NCBI GenBank assembly: GCA_035315685.1
Contig: DATFXR010000109.1
Span: 1 to 15,613, forward strand
Reading direction: 5' to 3'
Source of the DNA: QHWK01 sp035315685
GTDB lineage: Bacteria > Acidobacteriota > Vicinamibacteria > Vicinamibacterales > CAVVIG01
DNA: 15,613 nucleotides
A model generated the notes under the pieces. It was not told the origin of the DNA, did not search any database, and worked only from the letters and a program-made list of their open reading frames with translations. The stretch's first letter is position 1; every line of letters begins with the position of its first letter. Shown here piece after piece: positions 6,377-14,055 of the stretch. Position numbers and translations under genes: made by a program.

Positions 6377-6562
6377 ATGAAGACTGTGTTCCTTCGGTTC
6401 GTTCGTGAAGAAGCGGGTCAGGACCTGATCGAGTACGCGATGATCGCGACGCTGGTTGCTCTCGTCGTGGGTGCTGGCGCGACGACGCTCGGCACCAACC
6501 TGAACACCTGGTACGCCAACATGGCTGCCAAGGTGTCGACTTGGGCGGGTCAGGCGTCGTAA
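6377..6562 (+). CDS. flp: Flp-type major pilin
   Basis: This 61-residue protein is a classical Flp/Fap pilin, the subunit of the Tad (type IVc) pilus. After a short charged leader (about residues 1-14) comes the prepilin processing motif G/QDLIEYA, where TadV should cut after G14. A single hydrophobic helix follows (MIATLVALVVGAGATTL), then a short polar tail ending AGQAS. The E and Y of the motif are present. The ATG at 6377 has GAGGAG at good spacing. It is the first gene after the putative sigma-54 promoter and is followed by a strong hairpin, consistent with the high expression expected of a major pilin. The mature subunit sits in the inner membrane before assembly. Confidence 0.93.
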   Translation: MKTVFLRFVREEAGQDLIEYAMIATLVALVVGAGATTLGTNLNTWYANMAAKVSTWAGQAS

Positions 6563-6579
6563 GCAATTGGTCAACGCAG

Positions 6580-6614
6580 GGCAGGCGCGTGAGTGTCACG
6601 CTCACACGCCTGCC
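6580..6614 (+). terminator. Hairpin after the major pilin (attenuator or RNA stabiliser)
   Basis: Two 14-base arms, GGCAGGCGCGTGAG (6580-6593) and CTCACACGCCTGCC (6601-6614), pair with a single mismatch around a seven-base loop. No T-run follows, so it is not a textbook intrinsic terminator. It more likely causes partial termination or blocks 3' exonucleases, leaving a stable short pilin mRNA and less read-through into the assembly genes. Confidence 0.6.
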
Positions 6615-6724
6615 AACTGCCAGCCTGATGCCTTGATCCGGAATCACCGCATCGGACCTGGGCAAGGCATCGTAACCATAGTCACGCTTTCTAACTTTGT
6701 TGTGTTGATTCGGAACTCTCGACG

Positions 6725-6982
6725 ATGAGCGCTGTTGTCAATCTGCACCGAGTGCTATCTGCCCTGTGGCACGGCGATCGTGGTGGTCAGTTCACACGGT
6801 TGCTGTTCGAAGATAACGGACAAGACGTGATCGAATACGCCCTGTTGACAGCATTCATCGGCCTTAGCGGCGCCGCCGCCTGGGACGCGATGCGCGCCAG
6901 CCTGAGCGGCGCGTACACCGGTGTCAGCGCGTCGGTGTGGGACCTGTGGGAACCGGCCGATCCGGTAGGAGCCGGCTCATGA
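6725..6982 (+). CDS. Second Flp-like pilin with long leader
   Basis: The 85-residue product has the Flp processing site G/QDVIEYALL, followed by a hydrophobic helix (LLTAFIGLSGAAAWDAM) and a tail longer and more acidic than the first pilin's (VWDLWEPADP). The segment EDNGQDVIEYAL aligns with EEAGQDLIEYAM of the major pilin, and little else matches. The leader before the cut site would be 32 residues, about twice the usual length, with a distinct RGGQFTRLLFED stretch. No better internal start with a ribosome binding site is visible. Its own upstream site is weak (GGAAC). The stop overlaps the tadV start as ATGA. It is probably a minor pilin, perhaps an initiator or tip subunit. Confidence 0.85.
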   Translation: MSAVVNLHRVLSALWHGDRGGQFTRLLFEDNGQDVIEYALLTAFIGLSGAAAWDAMRASLSGAYTGVSASVWDLWEPADPVGAGS

Positions 6983-7503
6983 CGACGGCCCTCGACGTGC
7001 ACTGGACGGGCGCGTTCGCGATCACAGTGGCGGCCTGTTGGTTCGACGTGCGCACGCGGCGCATTCCCAACTCGCTGACCTTCCCCGCGGCAGCGCTCGG
7101 TCTCGTTGCGGCCAGCGTGGCACATGGTGGCCAGGGCATGGCTGCGAGCGCGGCCGGCTTGCTCGTCGGCCTGGCAATGTTCTTCCCGTTGTTCCTTCTG
7201 AAGGGACTCGGTGCTGGAGACGTGAAGCTGATGGGCGCGCTCGGCGCGTGGCTCGGCACGTCGGTGATGCTTGGTGTTGCGTTCTACACCAGCCTCGCGG
7301 GTGGCATTCTCGCGCTCGTCCTGATCGCGAAACATCGCTACGGCCGGCAGGCGGCGCGCAACCTCTGGCTGCTGCTCACGCACTGGCGCGTCTTCGGGCT
7401 CAGTCCGGTCGATGCCCTGACGCTCGAGACATCCGCTGGGCCGAAGCTGCCGTATGCGTTGCCAATTGCCGCGGGTGTGGTGCTCACGAGGTGCTTATGG
7501 TGA
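6979..7503 (+). CDS. tadV: Tad prepilin peptidase (A24 family)
   Basis: This aspartyl protease of the inner membrane removes the leaders of Flp pilins and TadE-like pseudopilins. The 174-residue protein is the short TadV/CpaA type, without the N-terminal methylase part of PilD. Both catalytic aspartates are visible: D23 in WFDVRTRRIPN and D81 in the GLGAGDVKLMG motif (GxGD). Around them are about five hydrophobic segments. The ATG at 6979 overlaps the previous stop by four bases and has GGAG eight bases upstream, which is preferred over the longer in-frame start at 6937. The 3' end overlaps tadE by seven bases. Confidence 0.93.
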   Translation: MTTALDVHWTGAFAITVAACWFDVRTRRIPNSLTFPAAALGLVAASVAHGGQGMAASAAGLLVGLAMFFPLFLLKGLGAGDVKLMGALGAWLGTSVMLGVAFYTSLAGGILALVLIAKHRYGRQAARNLWLLLTHWRVFGLSPVDALTLETSAGPKLPYALPIAAGVVLTRCLW

Positions 7504-7946
7504 AACAAGTAATCCGCCGCCGTCTTCGTTCCGAGCGCGGCGCCGAGTTGATCGAGTTGGCGATTGTGCTGCCGATCCTGTTGCTCGTGTTCGCCGGGAT
7601 CGTGGACTTCGCGCTCGCGATGCAGCGATTCGTGACGCTCAACAACGCCGCACGCGAGGGCGCGCGCATCGCCGTGTTGCCTGGCTATACGCAGACCGAC
7701 GTCCAGAACCGCGTCACGCAGTACGTCCGCGAAGGAACCGGCGACCCCACGGCGTCGCCGACGACGGTGCTCACCAACGTGAGCATTGCTCCGTCGGGGC
7801 CGGCGCCGGCATTTCCGGCGGCGCAAGTGACCGTGACGCTGACGCATAGCTACCTGTTTCTCGGCCCCGTGTCGGGGCTGCTCGGCGGCGGATCGTTTTC
7901 GTCAATCACCTTGACCTCCCGTTCGACGATGCGAATCGAGTCGTGA
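7497..7946 (+). CDS. tadE: TadE-like pseudopilin
   Basis: The 149-residue protein starts with a basic segment (KQVIRRRLRSER). The TadE signature GAELIELAIVLPILLLVF and a hydrophobic helix to about residue 40 follow, then AMQRFVTLNNAAREGAR, which is typical of the family. The rest is a Ser/Thr/Pro-rich, beta-type periplasmic domain. TadE proteins are cut by TadV after the Gly of RGAELIE and are required for pilus biogenesis. The ATG at 7497 overlaps the tadV end by seven bases, with GAGGTG just upstream. The long in-frame extension to 7038 is a shadow of tadV. Confidence 0.92.
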   Translation: MVKQVIRRRLRSERGAELIELAIVLPILLLVFAGIVDFALAMQRFVTLNNAAREGARIAVLPGYTQTDVQNRVTQYVREGTGDPTASPTTVLTNVSIAPSGPAPAFPAAQVTVTLTHSYLFLGPVSGLLGGGSFSSITLTSRSTMRIES

Positions 7947-7965
7947 CGGTGTGTGGAGAAGAGAT

Positions 7966-8829
7966 ATGAATCGAAATGTGCGTCTCGCGCTCGTGCTGAG
8001 CCTCGCGCTTGGCGCCGCCGGCGCCGCGAGCTTCGGCGTCTACCGCGTCGTGTCGGCCATGCCGGTTCGCGAAGTCGAAGTCGCCAGCCTCCAGACGGTG
8101 GTTGCCGCGCGGCCGATTCCCGTCGGCACGATCGTCACGAGCGACCACGTCAAGTTGGTCCCGTGGCCGTCGCGGAACCCGGTCCCTGGCTCGTTCACGA
8201 AGATCGACGGGGTCGTGAACCGCGGCGCCATCGTCGAGGTGGCGCAAAACGAGCCGCTCACCGAGACCAAGCTCGCGCCGCTGGGCGCCGGGGGCGGGCT
8301 GCCGCCGACGATTCCCGAAGGCATGCGCGCGATTTCGGTGAAAACCAACGAAGTGGTCGGCGTCGCCGGCTTCGTGATTCCGGGTACGCGCGTGGACGTG
8401 CTCGTGATCGTCGGCAAAGGCGCCAGAGACGAGGCAGTTTCACGGGCCGTTGTCAGCAACGTGCAGGTGCTCACCGCCGGCTCGCGGTTCGATCAGGAAA
8501 AAGCGAAGGCAGAGGGCAAGCCGATTCCGGCGACCGTCGTGACGCTGCTCGTCACGCCGGGCGATGCCGAGAAGATCTCGCTCGCCGCCAGCGAGGGGCA
8601 GATCATGCTGACCTTGCGCAATCCGCTCGACGTCGCCCCGACAGCGACCGACGGCGTGAGGATGGCGAACCTCATCTCACGGCCGGCGCCGCCGGTCGTC
8701 GTCAAGCGCGTCGAAGGACGACGGATCGTGCAGCCACCTCCACCGGCGGCGGCGCCCGCACCGGCGCCAGAGATTTACAGCGTTGAAGCGATTCGCGGCG
8801 CGAAGCGCAGCCAGGAGTCAGTGAAATGA
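7966..8829 (+). CDS. cpaB: Pilus assembly protein CpaB (RcpC)
   Basis: CpaB is a periplasmic, membrane-anchored partner of the CpaC secretin. The 287-residue protein has an N-terminal hydrophobic anchor or signal (LALVLSLALGAAGAASFGVY, about residues 7-26). Next is an SAF domain (VVAARPIPVGTIVTSDHV, about 45-62) and the RcpC core GMRAISVKTNEVVGVAGFVIPGTRVDVLV (about 118-147). The C-terminus is Pro/Ala-rich (PPPPAAAPAPAP), which suggests an extended wall-spanning tail. The ATG at 7966 has GGAGA seven bases upstream, and the slightly longer start at 7951 has none. The stop overlaps the cpaC start as ATGA, so the two are probably made in a fixed ratio. Confidence 0.93.
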   Translation: MNRNVRLALVLSLALGAAGAASFGVYRVVSAMPVREVEVASLQTVVAARPIPVGTIVTSDHVKLVPWPSRNPVPGSFTKIDGVVNRGAIVEVAQNEPLTETKLAPLGAGGGLPPTIPEGMRAISVKTNEVVGVAGFVIPGTRVDVLVIVGKGARDEAVSRAVVSNVQVLTAGSRFDQEKAKAEGKPIPATVVTLLVTPGDAEKISLAASEGQIMLTLRNPLDVAPTATDGVRMANLISRPAPPVVVKRVEGRRIVQPPPPAAAPAPAPEIYSVEAIRGAKRSQESVK

Positions 8830-10193
8830 GAGTGCCTGTTTCGTATTCGAACCTGCGCCTGGCCGGCGTTGCGGTTCTTGTCGCCCTCTGCGCGTCGCCG
8901 ATGGCGGCGCAGCAGGGCGAACCCGGTCCGCGAGTGGTCGCAGCGCCCGCGGCAGAGGCAACCGACAGCAGCGGCTTCGAGCGCGTCCTGCTGACGGCCG
9001 GCCGCTCGACGGTCGTTGCCACCGCCTTCGACATCACGCGCATCGCCGTCACGAATCCGGCGGTGGCCGACGCGACGGTGGTGCAGCCGCGCGAGGTACT
9101 GGTCGACGGCAAGGCCGCCGGCACGGTGAGCCTGATCGTCTGGGGCGCACACGAGCGTCACCAGTACGACGTCGTCGTCGATCCGGGGGTGACCGCGCTC
9201 CAGCAGACGTTCCAGAAGCTGTTTCCAGGGGAGGACATCCGCGTCGCGATGAACGACGAGAGCATCATCCTCACCGGCAGCGTCTCGAGCAATGCTGTGA
9301 TGCTGCGCGCCGGCGAAATCGCCCAGGGGACATCGAGCAAGGCCCACCTGGTCAACCTGCTGCAGCTGCCGGGCGGCTCGGAGAGCCAGCAGGTGATGTT
9401 GCAGGTCCGTGTCGCCGAGGTCAACCGTCGAGCGGTTCAGGAGCTGGGCGTCAACTTCTTTTCGACGCGTGTCAACGCGACGGCAAGGACCACGACACAG
9501 CAGTTCCCGGCACCCGACTTCGACGACTCCAAGCCGGGTGGCCTGGTCTTCAGCGATTTCTTGAATCTGTTTTTCTTCAACCGCCAGGAAGGACTTGGCG
9601 TCGCCATCAAAGCCCTCGAGCAGAAGGGGCTGTTCCAGTCGCTGGCCGAGCCGAACCTGATTGCCTACAACGGCCAGGAGGCGAGCTTTCTTGCGGGCGG
9701 TGAATTCCCCGTGCCGATCGTTCAGGGCGCGACGGGCACTGTCACGGTCATGTTCAAGGAGTTCGGCGTCAGGCTGAATTTCAGACCGACGATCGCCGGC
9801 GACGTGATCCGGCTGAAGGTTCGCCCGGAGGTGAGCTCGCTCGATTTCAACAACGGCATCACGCTCCAGGGCTTCCGAATCCCCTCGTTGATCTCGCGGC
9901 GCGCCGAAACGGACGTGGAGCTGCGCGACGGGCAGTCGTTCGCCATCGCTGGCCTGCTGAGCAATCTCACCCAGAACGACGGCGCCAACGTCCCGTTCCT
10001 GAGCAGCATTCCGATCATCGGCTACCTGTTCAAAAGCAACGCCGACCGGCGCGAACGCACCGAGCTGATGGTGCTCGTCACGCCGCGGCTGGTCCGGCCG
10101 CTCAATCCCGACGAAGTGCCGCCGCTGCCGACACAGCAGCAGCGGTTCCTGCAGCCGCCTGACATGCCGAAGCCGGGACGGAACGACAAGTAG
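8826..10193 (+). CDS. cpaC: Tad pilus outer-membrane secretin CpaC
   Basis: CpaC (RcpA) forms the outer-membrane ring through which the pilus leaves. The 455-residue precursor has a Sec signal peptide (about residues 1-29, cut near PMAAQQ). An N-terminal pilus-type domain comes next (RVLLTAGRSTVV, then IAVTNPAVADATVV), then a BON-like/N1 region (LQQTFQKLFPGEDIRVAMND, about 125-180). The secretin domain begins near QQVMLQVRVAEVNRRAV (about 198) and ends with the conserved VPFLSSIPIIGYLF and TELMVLVTPRLVRPL. AGGAG seven bases upstream supports the ATG at 8826. The protein shows that the host has an outer membrane. No lipobox is seen, so pilotin-dependent assembly is uncertain. Confidence 0.94.
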   Translation: MRVPVSYSNLRLAGVAVLVALCASPMAAQQGEPGPRVVAAPAAEATDSSGFERVLLTAGRSTVVATAFDITRIAVTNPAVADATVVQPREVLVDGKAAGTVSLIVWGAHERHQYDVVVDPGVTALQQTFQKLFPGEDIRVAMNDESIILTGSVSSNAVMLRAGEIAQGTSSKAHLVNLLQLPGGSESQQVMLQVRVAEVNRRAVQELGVNFFSTRVNATARTTTQQFPAPDFDDSKPGGLVFSDFLNLFFFNRQEGLGVAIKALEQKGLFQSLAEPNLIAYNGQEASFLAGGEFPVPIVQGATGTVTVMFKEFGVRLNFRPTIAGDVIRLKVRPEVSSLDFNNGITLQGFRIPSLISRRAETDVELRDGQSFAIAGLLSNLTQNDGANVPFLSSIPIIGYLFKSNADRRERTELMVLVTPRLVRPLNPDEVPPLPTQQQRFLQPPDMPKPGRNDK

Positions 10194-10219
10194 GTATCGC
10201 CGTGGTGGGGAAGAGTTCG

Positions 10220-11491
10220 ATGATGAGCGTTCGACGGTCACTCGCGGGGGACGAGCGCGGCGCCGTTCTGGTGCACGTTGCGCTCGCGATGCTCACGCTG
10301 ATCGCGTTCACGGCGTTCGCGGTCGATTACGGCGCGCTCCTGGGCGGACGGCGGCAGGCACAGAACGCCGCCGATGCGGCCGCGCTCGCTGGCGCGGTGT
10401 CGCTCGCTTACGACGATCCCAACGACATCCCGCGCGCTCAGGCTGCGGCCGTCGCCACGGGGCTGGCCAACCCGGTTCTCGGCGCGGCGCCTTCGATTGA
10501 TCCGGCGACGGACGTGAACCTGATCCCGTGCCCGTCGGGTGCGCCCGGCTTGCCCGACACCTGCGTTCGGGCTGACGTCTACCGCAGCGCGGCGCGCTCC
10601 AACGCGCTTCCGACCTTCTTCGCCCAGGTCATCGGCATCACCAGTCAGAACGTGCGCGCGACGGCGACGGCGCAAGTGGCGACGGGAAATGCCGTCGAGT
10701 GCCTGAAGCCGTTTGCGATGGCGGACAAATGGCAGGAGAACTGGGAAGCCGGCAAGCCGAGCACCGCTCCCTGGACACCCACGTCGACCTTCGACAAATA
10801 CAAGAAACAGGGCAGCAGCTGGGTACCGGATCCATCTGTGACCACGCCCGACGTCTATGTTGCGCCGTCGGCCAACGATCCTGGCACCGGGTTCACGCCG
10901 TTCGATGCGGCTGGCGATCGGACCTCCGAATATGGTCTTGAACTGACCCTCAAAGTCGGGAGCGCGCAAGACACGCTATCGGCGGGATGGTTCCAGGCGC
11001 TCGATCTCCCCCTCCCGGACGGGACCTCCGGCTCGGGCGCCGCCGACTACCGGAACTTCATCGCCAACTGCACGACGCGCGTCTTCCAGATCGGCGACAC
11101 GATTCCGGTCGAGACCGGCAACATGGTGGGGCCGACCGGGTCAGGGATCGGTGATCTCGTCGCCAAGGATCCCGGCGCGACGTGGAACCCGTCCACGCAG
11201 AACGTCGACGGCAGTTGCGCACCGGGGATCTGCGCCGACGGGCAGTACCACGCGAGGAGTCCGCGAATTGTCGCGATTCCGTTGTTCAGCATGGACGCGT
11301 TCTTCGCAGGGTCGCCGAACGGCAAGACGACCGTGACGATCACGAACATCATGGGGTTCTTCGTCGAGGGCATGGGCGGCTCCGGCAACAAGGACGTCCT
11401 CGGTCGCCTGGTCTCGATTCCCGGCGTCACGCTTGGCGGCGGCGTGGACGAGACGGCTTCTTTCCTGCGCACAGTGTTGCTGGTGCGGTGA
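10220..11491 (+). CDS. tadG: TadG-like pilus assembly protein
   Basis: Residues about 10-60 form the Tad N-terminal domain: DERGAVLVHVALAMLTLIAFTAFAVDYGALLGGRRQ and onward, followed by AQNAADAAALAGAVSLAY, the hallmark of TadG-like and other putative Flp assembly proteins. One transmembrane helix anchors a large periplasmic part of about 370 residues. That part is rich in Thr, Asp and Gly and has paired cysteines (CPSGAPGLPDTC) that could form a disulfide. I do not see a clear von Willebrand A MIDAS motif, so it may be a variant. The ATG at 10220 has GGGGAAG six bases before it. An in-frame GTG at 10202 is also possible but is too close to the cpaC stop to have a ribosome binding site. Length from 10220 is 423 residues. 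Confidence 0.82.
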   Translation: MMSVRRSLAGDERGAVLVHVALAMLTLIAFTAFAVDYGALLGGRRQAQNAADAAALAGAVSLAYDDPNDIPRAQAAAVATGLANPVLGAAPSIDPATDVNLIPCPSGAPGLPDTCVRADVYRSAARSNALPTFFAQVIGITSQNVRATATAQVATGNAVECLKPFAMADKWQENWEAGKPSTAPWTPTSTFDKYKKQGSSWVPDPSVTTPDVYVAPSANDPGTGFTPFDAAGDRTSEYGLELTLKVGSAQDTLSAGWFQALDLPLPDGTSGSGAADYRNFIANCTTRVFQIGDTIPVETGNMVGPTGSGIGDLVAKDPGATWNPSTQNVDGSCAPGICADGQYHARSPRIVAIPLFSMDAFFAGSPNGKTTVTITNIMGFFVEGMGGSGNKDVLGRLVSIPGVTLGGGVDETASFLRTVLLVR

Positions 11492-11502
11492 GTAAATCGG
11501 CC

Positions 11503-12669
11503 ATGAGCACGCATTCGATTCTGATTCCTGAAGTTGTCGTCGTCGATCCGGTCGATCGCGGGCTGGAGCAGCTCCTGAGCGGGTGCGGCATGCGCACCAC
11601 TCGGGCGAGCGCCGCCGAGCTCGCTGGCCTGGCGCACCCGTCCGCGCAGCAGCCGCACGTCATCGTCGTGGACACGCGCGGCGCGCGTTGCATCCCGCCG
11701 TCGCTGTCCGCAGTGAGACGCCAGCATCCGGCGACCGGCGTCATTGTCGTTGCCGCCGAATCGGATCCGGCCATCCTGCTCGAAGCGATGCGCGCGGGCG
11801 CGAACGAATTCCTGCATGAGCCGATCACCGCGGCGGCGCTCGAGCAGGCGATCTCGCGTCTGATCGCGCATCGTGCGTCGCCGTCCACCGCCGGCGAGGT
11901 GTTCGCGTTCGTCGGCGCCAAGGGCGGTGTCGGCACGACGACGGCCGCCGTGAACGTGGCGACGACGCTGGCCAAGACCGCGCCGTCGCAGACGCTGTTC
12001 GCGGATCTGCACGTCGCGCATGGCGACGCGGCCCTGCTGTTTGGCGCGGAGCCCCGGTTTTCGATTGTCGACGCGCTGGAGAACACCCATCGCTTCGACG
12101 AGGCGTTCTTTCGCGGGCTCCTCACGGCCACAACCGCGGGGGCAGCGTTCCTGGCCTCGGCCGATCGGGCGCTGGTTCAGCACGCCGGCGTGCAGCAATT
12201 CCGGGCGGTGATCGAGTTCGCGGCGCAGCTGTATCGCTTCGTGATCCTCGACGTGCCGCGGTCTGATGCCGCTGCTCTCGACGCGCTCGACGCCGCGTCG
12301 CGCATCGTCGTGGTCACCAATCAGGAACTGGCGGCGGTGCGCGGCGCCAGCCGCCTCGCGTCGACGCTTCGCGAGCGGTACGGCCGCGACCGCGTGCTGG
12401 TGATCGTGAGCCGCTTCGACAAGGCGGCCGAGATCGGCCAGAGCGACATCGAGAAGGTGGTTGCCTCCAAGGTGCAGCACATGCTGCCGAGCGACTACCG
12501 CCTCGCGCTTCAGGCGCTGAACCGCGGCCGTCCGCTCGCCCTCGACAACCACAACAAGCTGGCCGCGGGATTCAGGAGCCTGGCCAAACTCCTCGCGAAA
12601 ATCGATCCAGAGCCGCAGCGAACCGAGACCGGTGTCAGCCTCTTCGGCCGATTCACCGGCCGCGGTTGA
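11503..12669 (+). CDS. cpaE: CpaE/TadZ ParA-like localisation ATPase
   Basis: CpaE/TadZ proteins place the Tad machine in the cell. The 388-residue protein has an N-terminal receiver-like domain (about residues 1-125: VVVVDPVDRG, then VIVVDTRGAR, then ANEFLHEPI) that seems to lack the full phospho-acceptor set. A ParA/MinD-type ATPase follows. The deviant Walker A is KGGVGTTT (K140 to T147). The signature lysine of ParA/MinD is present, while the usual P-loop lysine is T145, a known peculiarity of this family. DLHVAHGDAALLFG and FVILDVP provide the next motifs. The start may instead be GTG at 11488, which overlaps the previous stop as GTGA. Neither start has a strong ribosome binding site. 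Confidence 0.9.
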   Translation: MSTHSILIPEVVVVDPVDRGLEQLLSGCGMRTTRASAAELAGLAHPSAQQPHVIVVDTRGARCIPPSLSAVRRQHPATGVIVVAAESDPAILLEAMRAGANEFLHEPITAAALEQAISRLIAHRASPSTAGEVFAFVGAKGGVGTTTAAVNVATTLAKTAPSQTLFADLHVAHGDAALLFGAEPRFSIVDALENTHRFDEAFFRGLLTATTAGAAFLASADRALVQHAGVQQFRAVIEFAAQLYRFVILDVPRSDAAALDALDAASRIVVVTNQELAAVRGASRLASTLRERYGRDRVLVIVSRFDKAAEIGQSDIEKVVASKVQHMLPSDYRLALQALNRGRPLALDNHNKLAAGFRSLAKLLAKIDPEPQRTETGVSLFGRFTGRG

Positions 12670-12683
12670 TCAGGGGAGCGCAC

Positions 12684-14045
12684 ATGCATTCGAACTCGTC
12701 GACACCAATCGTCACCAACGCTCCGTCGACGCCGGCCGGCGCGGCACGGGCAGTGGACTCGCGTCACTCCAAGTACCAGGAGATGAAAGCCAGAGTTCAT
12801 CAGGACCTGTTGAACCGGCTGAATCTGGAACGATTGACGCGCGTGCAGCGCGAGGAGGCAGAGCCCGAGATCCGCGGGCTGATCGGCGGCCTGCTCGAGA
12901 AGGAATCACACGCCACGCCGCTCAGCCTGTTCGAGCGCGAGGCGCTCGTCACCGACGTGATCAACGAGCTGTTCGGCCTGGGGCCGCTCGAAGCGTTGCT
13001 GCGCGACTCGGCGATCTCCGACATCCTGGTCAACCGCCACAATCTCATCTACGTCGAGCGCGAGGGCAGGCTCGAGGAAACCGACGTCGTCTTCAAAGAC
13101 GATAAACACCTGATGCAGATCATCGAGCGCATCGTCAGCTCGGTGGGGCGGCGCGTCGATGAATCGAGCCCGATGGTGGACGCGCGTCTCGCGGACGGAT
13201 CGCGTGTCAACGCGATCATCCCGCCGCTGGCGCTCGACGGCCCGTCGATGTCGATCCGGCGGTTCCGGACCGATCGACTCGGCGCACCAGACCTCGTCAA
13301 TCGCAACGCGATGACGCAGCCGATGCTCGATTTTCTCAAGGCCGCGGTCGCGACCCGCCTCAACATCATCGTTTCCGGCGGCACCGGTGCCGGCAAGACG
13401 ACGATGCTCAACGTGCTGTCGAGCTTCATCTCGGAGCGCGAGCGCGTGATCACGATCGAGGACGCCGCCGAGCTGATGCTGCGACAGCGGCACGTGGTGC
13501 GGCTCGAGACGCGGCCGGCGAACATCGAAGGCAGGGGCGCGGTGCGGCAGCGCGAGCTGGTGATCAATGCGCTGCGGATGCGCCCCGACCGCATCGTCGT
13601 CGGCGAAGTCCGCGGCGAGGAGGCGCTCGACATGCTGCAGGCGATGAACACCGGCCACGACGGCAGCCTCACGACGATTCACGCCAACAGCCCGCGCGAC
13701 GCGCTGTACCGGCTCGACACGATGGTGGCGATGGCGAACCTGAACGTGCCCGACAAGGCGATCCGGCAGCAGGTGGCGTCGGCGGTGAACGTGATCGTCC
13801 AGGTGTCGCGCCTGTCGGACGGCAGCCGCCGCGTCACCAGCATCGCGGAGATCACCGGCATGGAGGGCGAAGTGATCACGATGCAGGAGCTGTTCGTGTT
13901 CGAGCGCACCGGCATGTCGCCCGAGGGGCGCGTCATGGGACGGTTCCGCGCGACCGGCATCCGGCCCAAGGTCAGCGAGAAGATCATCTCGGCGGGATTC
14001 CCGCTCCCCGCGACGATGTTCGAACACGTGAAGATGGTGGCCTGA
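12684..14045 (+). CDS. cpaF: Tad pilus secretion ATPase CpaF (TadA)
   Basis: CpaF is the cytoplasmic hexameric motor that drives pilin insertion (and in some hosts retraction). The 453-residue protein has an N-terminal helical region (about 1-110), the intermediate domain with DARLADGSRVNAIIPPLA and MSIRRF, and Walker A SGGTGAGKTTM (about residues 229-239). The Asp box is ITIEDAAEL, Walker B lies in RPDRIVVGEVRGEEALDMLQAM, and the His box is GSLTTIHANSP. All ATPase motifs are intact. The ATG at 12684 has AGGGGAG about six bases upstream and is preferred over the in-frame TTG at 12666. The gene is 14 bases after cpaE and 10 before tadB. Confidence 0.96.
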   Translation: MHSNSSTPIVTNAPSTPAGAARAVDSRHSKYQEMKARVHQDLLNRLNLERLTRVQREEAEPEIRGLIGGLLEKESHATPLSLFEREALVTDVINELFGLGPLEALLRDSAISDILVNRHNLIYVEREGRLEETDVVFKDDKHLMQIIERIVSSVGRRVDESSPMVDARLADGSRVNAIIPPLALDGPSMSIRRFRTDRLGAPDLVNRNAMTQPMLDFLKAAVATRLNIIVSGGTGAGKTTMLNVLSSFISERERVITIEDAAELMLRQRHVVRLETRPANIEGRGAVRQRELVINALRMRPDRIVVGEVRGEEALDMLQAMNTGHDGSLTTIHANSPRDALYRLDTMVAMANLNVPDKAIRQQVASAVNVIVQVSRLSDGSRRVTSIAEITGMEGEVITMQELFVFERTGMSPEGRVMGRFRATGIRPKVSEKIISAGFPLPATMFEHVKMVA

Positions 14046-14055
14046 GGAGCAGCGC

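Noticed and set aside
8775..10241. Minus-strand open frame of 488 codons
   Set aside because: Antisense shadow of cpaC, with composition of low-complexity charged residues and no motifs.
11047..12552. Minus-strand open frame of 501 codons
   Set aside because: Antisense to the tadG end and cpaE. Arg/His/Asp-rich with no domain.
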